From the NCBI RefSeq assembly GCF_008710145.1, contig NZ_VYKL01000014.1:62001-126000 (forward strand): DNA of 64,000 bases, in the 5' to 3' direction. Below the pieces are notes generated by a model, which made no database searches, was not told where the DNA came from, and saw only the letters and a program-made list of their open reading frames with translations. Origin of the DNA: Niallia endozanthoxylica. GTDB taxonomy: Bacteria > Bacillota > Bacilli > Bacillales > Cytobacillaceae. A program made the translations under genes and the position numbers. Of the stretch, positions 51,759 through 59,218 are shown piece after piece (the stretch's first letter is position 1; the number at the start of each line of letters is the position of its first letter).

Positions 51759-53363
51759 TTACTCAGCCCATTTCCATTCTTCAATATTGTTTGTCACCGG
51801 CCAACCGTGTCCATGTGGCTGGATTCTTTGTTTTCCAATATCAAGACCGTCTTTGACCAAATACAAATGGTCGATGTTGACTAGCCATGCCCATGGTGCG
51901 TCCCCTTTTGCGCTCAAGCCGGTTGTTCCATCCCATTGTGCTTTCTTCCAATTCTCCATAGCTTCTTTTGAATCTGTAGCTGCTAGAGCTTTTTCAAAAT
52001 ATTCATCTACTTTTTTATTTTTATAAAAACCAGTGTTATAGTAATCTATACCCGCATATTTGCTGCTATATACGTTATACATTTCATGTGGGTCATGACT
52101 TCCCCATCCCATGAGTACAGCATGTGAATGCATCTTCTGTTCAATCGTATCCCAGCTTGCTCCCTCAACTTTTATGTTAATTCCAAGTGGCTTCACCATA
52201 TCAGCAACAGCAATCGCAAGAGATTGGCGAATGGCATCGTCTGCTGGATAATATAAACTAAACTCAGCTTTCAAAGTGTCTTTTTCTAAAATACCGTCAC
52301 CATCTGCATCCTTCCAACCAGCATCTTTTAATAGTGTTTTCGCACCTTCCATATCTCCATCTTCAAAAACAGTCTCTGGATTCCACCAAGGCAGACCATC
52401 TACAGAAGTAAAAGCTTTTGATCCGTATCCCTCTAATACTCCGTCAATGAGTGCTTGTCTATCAACGGCCATATTAATTGCATGACGTATGGCTGAATCT
52501 GCTGTCACATCGTTACCAATTGGTAAACCGTCTTCCGTCACATCTCCTGATTTCACATATGGAAACACAATCCCACGATTATCGACTGATTTTACTACTT
52601 CTAACCTCATGCTAGGCACTTGTTGCTTACTAAATGAAGCTGGAATCGCTGCGACATCCAATTTTCCTGCTTGAGCAGCAGCAAATGTAGCATCTTCATT
52701 TAAGAATAAAAAGGTGACTTTTTGAAAATAAGGCTGTTTACCATAATATTCAGGGTTAGCCTTGACAATAAGTTGCTGGCCCTTATCCCACTGAACAAGT
52801 TGATAAGGACCTGAGCCAATTGGATTTTCTGCATAATCCTTTCCATATGCATGTTTTGGAACAATTCCGGTTACAACTAGAGAGTTAATAAATGTTGATT
52901 GTGCTTCCTTTAACGTAAATGTTACTTTGAAGTCATCAACTGCTTCGACTTTCTCCAATACATTAAGATCGACTACTGAACCATTCTTTTGTGCTGTTTC
53001 GAACGTAAATTTTACATCATCAGCTGTTAAGACTTTTCCATCTGAAAACTTAACATCATCACGTAAAAGAACCGTCCAAATCTTACCGTCTTCACTCACT
53101 TCGTAACCTGTTGCAATATCATTGACAATATTGAGGTCATTATCTCTTTTTAATAATGTACTTTGGAATAATGGTGAGCCATAACGTCCCCAACCAGTTG
53201 TTGGATCAAACCCTGTATCAGGTTCTCCTTCAACAGATAGCATAAGCTCATCCCTGTTGTTTTCTTCCTTAGATTGATCCGATTTTTCTGGTGTACACCC
53301 TACTAATATAGTAGAAAGGGCAAAAATAACGAAAGCGATTAGTCCAATCCATTTCTTCATCAT
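51759..53363 (-). CDS. nikA: Nickel ABC transporter, substrate-binding lipoprotein (NikA-like)
   Basis: 534 residues. Signal peptide with lipobox ILVGC, then a charged linker. It is a family-5 extracellular binding protein: 'WTVLLRDDVKFSDGKVLTAD', then DVKFTFE, is the family hallmark; 'GSGPYQLVQWDKGQQLIV' follows. The final part (TNNIEEWKWAE) and the C-terminal HLYLVKDGLDIGKQ-type region resemble NikA rather than DppA/OppA. AAGGAG upstream of the double ATG. NikR next door strongly supports nickel as cargo. Confidence 0.87.
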   Translation of the reverse strand: MMKKWIGLIAFVIFALSTILVGCTPEKSDQSKEENNRDELMLSVEGEPDTGFDPTTGWGRYGSPLFQSTLLKRDNDLNIVNDIATGYEVSEDGKIWTVLLRDDVKFSDGKVLTADDVKFTFETAQKNGSVVDLNVLEKVEAVDDFKVTFTLKEAQSTFINSLVVTGIVPKHAYGKDYAENPIGSGPYQLVQWDKGQQLIVKANPEYYGKQPYFQKVTFLFLNEDATFAAAQAGKLDVAAIPASFSKQQVPSMRLEVVKSVDNRGIVFPYVKSGDVTEDGLPIGNDVTADSAIRHAINMAVDRQALIDGVLEGYGSKAFTSVDGLPWWNPETVFEDGDMEGAKTLLKDAGWKDADGDGILEKDTLKAEFSLYYPADDAIRQSLAIAVADMVKPLGINIKVEGASWDTIEQKMHSHAVLMGWGSHDPHEMYNVYSSKYAGIDYYNTGFYKNKKVDEYFEKALAATDSKEAMENWKKAQWDGTTGLSAKGDAPWAWLVNIDHLYLVKDGLDIGKQRIQPHGHGWPVTNNIEEWKWAE

Positions 53364-53445
53364 TTAACACTCCTTACTCGAGTTTTCATTCCTCTTAAAA
53401 CTTACACACCTAAGGCTGCTGGAGGTTTTTATCATTTATTTAAAA

Positions 53446-53477
53446 CCTTTCATATAGATTTGTACCTTTATGAAAGG
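53446..53477. promoter_or_regulatory. Candidate NikR operator upstream of nikA
   Basis: Perfect 9-bp inverted repeat CCTTTCATA-N14-TATGAAAGG, 83 bases before nikA and 49 past the nikR stop. The TATGA/TCATA half-sites recall the E. coli NikR box, though in reversed order and with a different spacing, so this is a guess. Confidence 0.5.
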
Positions 53478-53525
53478 ATATTTTCACTGTATGGGGTACA
53501 AACAGGAAAAAACGTTATTCAACTA

Positions 53526-53945
53526 TTAAATCTGATCTACAGGCGCTACGGTAAACTTTCCGTATGCCACTCCTTTTAAACTTGTCAACTTATTGCTGAG
53601 CTGCTGGATATCTTTTACTTTTCCTTTCACGACGATTATTTCAAGGCAACTCTCGTGATTTAAATGGAAATGTGTTGTTGCAATAATTAAATTGTGTACG
53701 CTATGCTGAATGTTTGTCATTTCCTCAAGCAGATTTCGTTGATGATGGTTATAGAATAATAGAATACTTCCTGCAACAATTTGTTCATCACCTTCCCATA
53801 ATTGTTGAATAAGCGCATCACGGACAAGATCTCGAACGGCTTCAGAACGATTTTCATATCCTTTCTGTTTTACTAAAAGGTCAAACTTCTCAAGCAAATT
53901 CCCCTCCATTGAAACACCAAATCGTTTTAATGTTGAATCTTGCAC
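53526..53945 (-). CDS. nikR: Nickel-responsive regulator NikR
   Basis: 139 residues. N-terminal ribbon-helix-helix (LKRFGVSMEGNLLEKFDLLV, ENRSEAVRDLVRDAL) and a C-terminal ACT-like nickel domain with the ligand set HSVH ... HFHLNHESCLE (His, His, His, Cys of the NikR square-planar site). The size is as usual. GTG start with AGGATG upstream. It precedes nikA on the same strand and would repress the importer when nickel is plentiful. Confidence 0.93.
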   Translation of the reverse strand: MQDSTLKRFGVSMEGNLLEKFDLLVKQKGYENRSEAVRDLVRDALIQQLWEGDEQIVAGSILLFYNHHQRNLLEEMTNIQHSVHNLIIATTHFHLNHESCLEIIVVKGKVKDIQQLSNKLTSLKGVAYGKFTVAPVDQI

Positions 53946-54272
53946 ACGGCAACATCCTTTCTTTTTTGTCTTAAATTTTCAATTAAGTAACACGAATTTT
54001 AAAATTTGTAGCACCTTTATACATGCTGAACGTTATATTTGCATGTTTAAACACTTCAATAACCTCTATTTTGATAAAAAACATAGAATCAAATCCTTAA
54101 GTACGGTTTGTTCCAAATATTAACACTAATACTATAATCATAGATATTTTAAATCAAGTTTTTTTTCAACAGTCTTTTTGAGTTTAAGTAAGTTCTTGCC
54201 TGTCAAAACTGCTAACAAGGAAAAAGAAGGAGAACTCAGAATACTAGAAACAATTATCGCTTTACTTTCCTC
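53946..54272. other. Intergenic region, nothing recognised
   Basis: AT-rich sequence between the start of nikR and the promoter of the exporter pair. The only open frame (minus strand, 54138-54344) runs across the riboswitch promoter and has no family resemblance. Confidence 0.4.
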
Positions 54273-54301
54273 TTCAATATTCGATAAAATTTGTGTATAA
54301 T
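54273..54301 (+). promoter_or_regulatory. SigA promoter of the guanidine riboswitch operon
   Basis: -35-like TTCAAT (54273-54278), 17-base spacer, consensus -10 TATAAT (54296-54301). RNA would start about 54308, 20 bases before the riboswitch. Confidence 0.65.
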
Positions 54302-54328
54302 ATACGGTAATTGTATATATTAAATGTT

Positions 54329-54418
54329 TTCTAGGGTTCCGCAATCATTGTATTGGACTGGTCCGAGAGAAAACTCACGCTTAGACGTGCCACGGAAGGA
54401 TAAAAGCCTGGGAGATAC
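54329..54418 (+). ncRNA. Guanidine-I riboswitch (ykkC class)
   Basis: The conserved ykkC blocks are all present in order: CTAGGGTTCCG, ACTGGTCCGAGAGAAAAC, then GCCACGGAAGGATAAAAGCC and TGGGAGA. It overlaps a following terminator, so binding of guanidinium would prevent termination and turn on the two exporter genes. Confidence 0.95.
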
Positions 54419-54446
54419 TGTTCATCAGATCTCTCAGGCTTTTTTG
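54406..54446 (+). terminator. Riboswitch-controlled terminator
   Basis: GCCTGGGAGAT pairs with ATCTCTCAGGC (54406-54416 with 54429-54439), followed by TTTTTT. The left arm is shared with the 3' end of the riboswitch, the classical on-switch layout. Confidence 0.92.
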
Positions 54447-54475
54447 TTTCGATAATCGATTGGAGGTGCTATAGA

Positions 54476-54817
54476 ATGAATCAAAACTGGATAAAAGTAT
54501 TTGTTGCAGCCTTTTTGGAAGTTTTTTGGGTAATTGGATTAGCTCACGCCTATGACTTTTGGACTTGGACTGGTACCATCATTGCTCTCATTATCAGTAA
54601 TTATTTAATGATTACAGCCGCACAAGTGCTCCCCGCTGGGACCGTCTATGCCATTTTTGTCGGATTAGGTACAGCAGGTACGGTCATTTCGGAGATTCTA
54701 TTCTTTGGAGAACCGTTCAAATGGGCAAAAATCCTTTTAATCGGATTACTATTGATGGGTGTGATGGGTTTGAAATTAGTTACAGATAACAAGAGTGAGG
54801 AAGGAGCTGAATCCTAA
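54476..54817 (+). CDS. ykkC: Guanidinium exporter subunit, SMR family (YkkC-like)
   Basis: 113 residues, four membrane helices. The essential Glu is in EVFWVIGLAHA. 'PAGTVYAIFVGLGTAGTVISE' and the C-terminal GVMGLKLVTD closely follow B. subtilis YkkC. It forms a heterodimer with the next gene product; together they exchange guanidinium for protons. GGAGG lies 9 bases before the ATG. Under control of the riboswitch upstream. Confidence 0.93.
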   Translation: MNQNWIKVFVAAFLEVFWVIGLAHAYDFWTWTGTIIALIISNYLMITAAQVLPAGTVYAIFVGLGTAGTVISEILFFGEPFKWAKILLIGLLLMGVMGLKLVTDNKSEEGAES

Positions 54818-55131
54818 TGGCTTGGTTTTCTTTAATTTTAGCCGGCTTATTCGAGGCATTTGGTGTCGCCATGATTAATCAATTGTCGGTAAAACGCAAT
54901 GGGCAAACAATTGTATTATTAATTTTGGGATTTGGTTTAAGTCTTCTATTATTAAGTTATTCCATGAATGTTATTCCTATGGGGACAGCGTATGCGATTT
55001 GGACAGGAATTGGTGTCGTTGGCGGTACCTTTGTTGGAATGATCTTTTATGGTGAATCCAAAGACTGGAAGAGACTCGTTTTTATTGCCATGGTTTTATC
55101 TGCTGCCATTGGACTAAAACTAGTTTCATAA
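54817..55131 (+). CDS. ykkD: Guanidinium exporter subunit, SMR family (YkkD-like)
   Basis: 104 residues, four helices. The key Glu is in GLFEAFGVAMINQ. 'PMGTAYAIWTGIGVVGGTFV' and AIGLKLVS match YkkD. Start and upstream stop overlap as TAATG, so the two half-transporters are made in equal amounts. Confidence 0.93.
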   Translation: MAWFSLILAGLFEAFGVAMINQLSVKRNGQTIVLLILGFGLSLLLLSYSMNVIPMGTAYAIWTGIGVVGGTFVGMIFYGESKDWKRLVFIAMVLSAAIGLKLVS

Positions 55132-55221
55132 GAGTAAGGAAAATAAGTTAATATGGCTAATAAAATAGACTATGTTAACGAATCATGTTGATCAGTCAGA
55201 TTTTTGACTCATCCGTAAAAA

Positions 55222-55259
55222 ATAAAAAACCAGCAGTAGAATACGAATTTCCACTGCTG
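55222..55259 (-). terminator. Terminator after threonine synthase
   Basis: CAGCAGT/ACTGCTG stem with further pairing inside. On the minus strand TTTTTTATTTTTT follows. It could also stop the exporter transcript from the other side. Confidence 0.75.
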
Positions 55260-55269
55260 ATTTTTAACT

Positions 55270-56682
55270 TTACTTCACATCTGCTAAAGAAGAACGAAAA
55301 TGCTTTTCAAGCTGGCGGCAGATTTCCTCATTGCTTGCTTCAACCACTTCTAGATATTGTGGCTTTTCAAACAACGCCTTAATTTCTTCCGGATAGGTTT
55401 GTTCAATCTCACAACGTTCAATCGATTCATTGAATTTTGCTGGATGGGCAGTAGAAAGAGTTACACAAGTTTCCCCTTGCTCATTGCATGCTTCATATGC
55501 AGCAACACCACATGAAGTATGTGGATCTAATAGATAGTTTGTTTCCCCATGATACTTACTAATCGTGTTCAAGCACTCTTCGCCCTGTACCCCATAAGCC
55601 GCAAAATCTGCTTGTACTTGACGCAGTTGCTCTTCGTTGACTGTTATCTTTCCTTCAGCTTTAAACTGATCCATAAAGACTGTAGTTGCATTAGAACTTT
55701 CACCTAATAGATAGTATAAATAACGCTCAAAGTTGCTTGCTACCTGAATATCCATTGAAGGACTATAGGTGCTGTGGAACTCACCTGGTTGGTAAACTCC
55801 TTCTTTAATGAAGCGCTCTAGAATATTATTTTCATTTGTAGCAACAATTAGCTTTCCAACAGGCAGACCCATTCTCTTCGCTAAATAGCCAGCAAAAATG
55901 TCTCCGAAGTTTCCTGTCGGTACACTAAAGTTAAGGCTCTGAATGTCTTTTTCTTTTGCTACTTGGAAATAAGCATAGAAATAATAGACTGTTTGCGCTA
56001 ATATGCGGGCAAAGTTAATGGAATTTATGGCACGAAGATGATATTTTTCTTTGAAATCTAAATCAGCAAAGATTTCCTTGATAATTCGCTGACCGTCATC
56101 AAACGTTCCTTCAATTGCCAAATTTAACACACTTTCATCATCAACGGTCGTCATTTGCAGCTCTTGCACCTTACTTACCTTTCCATGAGGATGCAGTATA
56201 CAAATGCGGATGCCTTCTTTACCCCTTACACCTTCAATGGCAGATGCTCCTGTATCACCAGAAGTTGCACCAAGAATATTGATAGTTACTCCCGTCTTCT
56301 TTGCAATATAAGAATATAGATTCCCTAAAAATTGCAGCGCCACATCTTTAAAGGCAAAGGTCGGGCCGTGGAACAATTCCAGTACATACATGTCATCCTT
56401 CAGCTTTACAACCGGAGTGACCTCGGATGAACGGAAAGTACCATAGCTTTTGTTAATTAATTCCTTTAGTTCGTTTTCAGGAATTTCGCCAGCAACATAA
56501 TATGAAATAATTTCAAATGCTAATTCTTGATAGCTTAGCTTGGACAATTCCTGCAGTTTCTCTTCAGACAGCTGCGGAATTTTTTCCGGAACTAACAATC
56601 CTCCGTCCGTAGCCAGCCCCATTAAAACAGTATCAATAAAACCAATTTTGCTTACATTCCCACGTGTACTAATGTATTTCAT
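55270..56682 (-). CDS. thrC: Threonine synthase, long (E. coli/yeast-type) form
   Basis: 470 residues from the ATG at 56682, which has GGAGG 6 bases upstream; the open frame goes on for 38 more codons but without a ribosome site. MKYISTRGNVSKIGF is the usual N-terminus of the long class. The PLP lysine is in HGPTFAFKDVALQ, and 'GATSGDTGASAIEGVRGKEG' is the phosphate-binding loop. It turns O-phosphohomoserine into threonine. The canonical Bacillus thrC, in a hom-thrC-thrB operon, codes for a shorter enzyme of about 350 residues; this stand-alone gene is of the other class. Confidence 0.93.
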   Translation of the reverse strand: MKYISTRGNVSKIGFIDTVLMGLATDGGLLVPEKIPQLSEEKLQELSKLSYQELAFEIISYYVAGEIPENELKELINKSYGTFRSSEVTPVVKLKDDMYVLELFHGPTFAFKDVALQFLGNLYSYIAKKTGVTINILGATSGDTGASAIEGVRGKEGIRICILHPHGKVSKVQELQMTTVDDESVLNLAIEGTFDDGQRIIKEIFADLDFKEKYHLRAINSINFARILAQTVYYFYAYFQVAKEKDIQSLNFSVPTGNFGDIFAGYLAKRMGLPVGKLIVATNENNILERFIKEGVYQPGEFHSTYSPSMDIQVASNFERYLYYLLGESSNATTVFMDQFKAEGKITVNEEQLRQVQADFAAYGVQGEECLNTISKYHGETNYLLDPHTSCGVAAYEACNEQGETCVTLSTAHPAKFNESIERCEIEQTYPEEIKALFEKPQYLEVVEASNEEICRQLEKHFRSSLADVK

Positions 56683-57082
56683 AATGTCCTCCAAAGTTAT
56701 AAAAGATATATTCTTATCGTTACCTAAAATCGGTTTAGAGTCAATAAGAATTATACTGAAATACCTGAATTTTTTAATATACTCTAAGATTAACACTAAC
56801 TAGCTTATTTATTATGTAAATATAACAGAAATCAATCCACTCTTACAAAAATTTAAGGTAGGTTTATGATTAATTATTCATAATAGGACTAAATAAATAA
56901 TACGCAATTAATACATATTGCAATTTAAAAGGAGAATATAAGTGAAAATGACCATTCAACGGATATTATTATCAGTTTTCCTTTGATTATTTCTCTACTT
57001 TTAGGGATGATTGATGTGCTCTAAAATGCAGTTAAAATACAGTTTTAAAATGTCCTATTACAGGATGATGTTGATTTCTAGC
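56683..57082. other. Intergenic region upstream of thrC, nothing recognised
   Basis: AT-rich. AAAGGAGAATATAA at 56929 is followed by GTG-AAA-ATG and a short hydrophobic reading (about 14 codons to TGA), which I do not accept as a gene. No T-box or other leader RNA could be recognised upstream of thrC. Confidence 0.4.
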
Positions 57083-57110
57083 ATAAAAAATAGGCCATCT
57101 CTTGATGGCC
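57083..57110 (-). terminator. Terminator after the Tyr/Pro-rich protein gene
   Basis: GGCCATC/GATGGCC with a four-base loop, then TATTTTTTATG on the minus strand. Confidence 0.8.
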
Positions 57111-57144
57111 CCATCCTTTCACTAGGTAATCGTTTTTTACCTTT

Positions 57145-57546
57145 CTAATAGCAGGTAAATGATTGAATTTGTCGTAAGCTGATTCCGAAATAAACCCATC
57201 TATTTCCAGTCCAACGGTACCCCGAGACAGAGGTTCTACCAACAAATGTTGGATAATACCAAAATTGTTCAAAACCTCTCAGCCATATATATGTGTGTCT
57301 GAATAAACATCCTCTAATACCACCTGGGTCAACTGCATAAGCTTCTACCTGTTGTTGAGGTACAAAAGATGGCGGTGGTGAAGTTGGCGGCCCAGCAGTT
57401 GAACCTTGACCAGGAGGTTGAAAACCACCAAATTGTCTTTCATCAGGGATTGCATAGTAATAATTCTCTAGGAATGGTGTTGGAAATAAATAAGTTTGTT
57501 GACCATACGGATTGATATAATATGGCTGTATTTCACCAGGATACAT
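57145..57546 (-). CDS. Tyr/Pro/Gly-rich protein of unknown function
   Basis: 133 residues from the ATG at 57546, with AAGGAG 8 bases upstream (a GTG three codons earlier is closer to that site). The first 75 residues are disordered-looking and rich in Tyr, Pro, Gln and Gly (EIQPYYINPYGQQTYLFPTP; PPGQGSTAGPPTSPPPSF). The last 60 form a compact aromatic domain: 'GIRGCLFRHTYIWLRGFEQF', then WYYPTFVGRTSVSGYRW. Two or three Cys. No signal peptide. This composition recalls spore-coat or spore-surface proteins of bacilli, but that is only a guess from composition. Confidence 0.65.
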   Translation of the reverse strand: MYPGEIQPYYINPYGQQTYLFPTPFLENYYYAIPDERQFGGFQPPGQGSTAGPPTSPPPSFVPQQQVEAYAVDPGGIRGCLFRHTYIWLRGFEQFWYYPTFVGRTSVSGYRWTGNRWVYFGISLRQIQSFTCY

Positions 57547-57809
57547 AGAATTCACTCCTTACTTTTTACACTCACATCATCCTATTCTTTAATCAATTGC
57601 CTATCATCTTGTACCGACAAAATGTGTATATACCTATATCACAGTTATTTATTAGTTTAACAACTATTCACATTTTTTCATTATTTTAATCGTATGTGTA
57701 TCACTATACTGAAGAATTTCTTAATAATTATAGGCAACAACACAGTCTTGTAGGTATTGACCTACATATCCTACACAAAGAAATTACGTTATGTTTTGGA
57801 GGGGGTTAA

Positions 57810-58571
57810 TTGTACAGTCATTTTCAAAAACATAGGTATGGAAACTATACTGATTCTAGAAACATAACGTTCCTGGACATGAAGCAAGGTGATGTTACTG
57901 GTGACGGTATAATGGATAAAGTCTATTTAGTTGGAAGGAAACACGATGAAACAAATATCTTCGCAGATCATATTACCCTAATTATTCAAGATGGAGCCTC
58001 TAACCAAATATCAACCATTCATCTTCAAAATAATACAGGATATAATGCTAAGCTCTTCCTTGGCGATTTTTCTAAAGATAACATATTTGATATTTTGGTG
58101 AGCATTGATTCAGGAGGAAGTGGAGGCTACGGTATTTTTTATATTTATTCCTTCAGACATAATATTCCGCGCAAATTGTTTGATTTTGAGAAATATAATG
58201 CTGACTATATCTTCAAAGTCAATTATGAAGATTATTATACTGTAAGTGTAGGAAGCCTATCACTAGACCTGCTTTTTACCCTTGACATTAGCTACAAAGG
58301 CGATGATTACCTATCACAGCTTTACAATGAAAATGGCAAATTAAAACAACCCGTTCAAGGCCAGGTTCTTTCTGCTAGTGCTTTATATCCAATTGTTGCA
58401 AATCAAAAAAGCACTGGATATGATTTACTTGTTTTTCAACGGATTATTGGTATTTCTAATTCGGATACATTAGGATACGTCGAAAACCTTTTAACATGGA
58501 ATGGCACACAATTTATATCCACAAGATTGACAACAGCGATACAGGGAACAAAGTTGATTAGCCTCTACTAA
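57810..58571 (+). CDS. VCBS/FG-GAP-like repeat protein, unknown function
   Basis: 253 residues. GDVTGDGIMDKVYLVG is an FG-GAP/dockerin-like calcium loop (D-x-T-G-D-G-x-x-D). A second, weaker unit is GDFSKDNIFDILVSIDSGG. The rest is strand-rich and ends in a lectin-like 'YVENLLTWNGTQF' piece. No signal peptide is visible. TTG start with GGAGGGGG close upstream, an exceptionally strong ribosome site. Similar cytosolic-looking proteins occur in bacilli, possibly in the spore coat. Followed by the gene at 58637. Confidence 0.7.
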   Translation: MYSHFQKHRYGNYTDSRNITFLDMKQGDVTGDGIMDKVYLVGRKHDETNIFADHITLIIQDGASNQISTIHLQNNTGYNAKLFLGDFSKDNIFDILVSIDSGGSGGYGIFYIYSFRHNIPRKLFDFEKYNADYIFKVNYEDYYTVSVGSLSLDLLFTLDISYKGDDYLSQLYNENGKLKQPVQGQVLSASALYPIVANQKSTGYDLLVFQRIIGISNSDTLGYVENLLTWNGTQFISTRLTTAIQGTKLISLY

Positions 58572-58636
58572 TAACAATGTCCCCTTGCCCACTGTATCAG
58601 GCTCGCTCTATCATTATTAAGCAATGGAGGAATTAT

Positions 58637-59128
58637 ATGACCAATTTTTATTCTTTTCACGGGACCGTCACGATGATTAGTGATTTTTTTACAGGTCAAA
58701 ATGGTGAAGGAGAAGGCTGTTATAAATTAATTACTGCAGAAAACGGATTGGGAGGCATAGTAAATTTCGTGGTGTCACCCTCCACTTACTTTGTAGACTA
58801 TGTCATGGTGAGCGTAGGAGATCTTGTTACTGGATATTATGATGGTGATGCACCTGCTATTCTTATATACCCTCCCCAATACCCGGCACTTGTTATGGTA
58901 AAAGATAACCCAAATCAGAATGTAAAAGTAGATTATTTTAATAGTCAGTTGGTAAGCAGTGATGGACGATTACAATTAACTATATCTCCATTTACAAAGC
59001 TTTTATTAACAAACGGGCAATCCTTTTCAAGAAACCCAGCAAACAGAAATCTTGTTGTTATTTATGGACCTTCCACAAAAAGTATCCCCGCCCAAACTAC
59101 ACCCTATAGAATAATCGTTTTGTGCTAG
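58637..59128 (+). CDS. Conserved strand-rich protein of unknown function
   Basis: 163 residues from the ATG at 58637 with GGAGG upstream; the frame is open 20 codons further up without support. The first half (FYSFHGTVTMISDFFTGQNG ... CYKLITAENG ... NFVVSPSTYFVDYVMVSVGD) looks like an OB-type or small beta-barrel, and 'GYYDGDAPAILIYPPQYPAL' follows. The C-terminal part ends in NRNLVVIYGPSTKSIP. I do not recognise a named domain. It lies 65 bases after the VCBS-like gene and was probably made together with it. Confidence 0.65.
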   Translation: MTNFYSFHGTVTMISDFFTGQNGEGEGCYKLITAENGLGGIVNFVVSPSTYFVDYVMVSVGDLVTGYYDGDAPAILIYPPQYPALVMVKDNPNQNVKVDYFNSQLVSSDGRLQLTISPFTKLLLTNGQSFSRNPANRNLVVIYGPSTKSIPAQTTPYRIIVLC

Positions 59129-59170
59129 GGTTTATGATCATCTGATTGTTGATTCTTTTTCCATAAACAA

Positions 59171-59199
59171 AAGGGCCTCAGTTTAATTCCGAGGCCCTT
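59171..59199. terminator. Bidirectional terminator between convergent genes
   Basis: AAGGGCCTC pairs perfectly with GAGGCCCTT across 11 bases, with A- and T-flanks, between the plus-strand pair and the minus-strand fadF gene. Confidence 0.85.
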
Positions 59200-59218
59200 T
59201 ACCTACACATAATAATTT

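Noticed and set aside
54138-54344. 68-codon open frame on the minus strand
   Set aside because: It runs over the promoter and the 5' end of the guanidine riboswitch, has no family resemblance and no good ribosome site.
56941-56985. Short peptide after AAAGGAGAATATAA (GTG-AAA-ATG...)
   Set aside because: Only about 14 codons before TGA, and the hydrophobic reading in the next frame has no start codon; not enough to call a gene.
57078-57272. 64-codon open frame on the minus strand
   Set aside because: It overlaps the end of the Tyr/Pro-rich gene in another frame and includes that gene's terminator.
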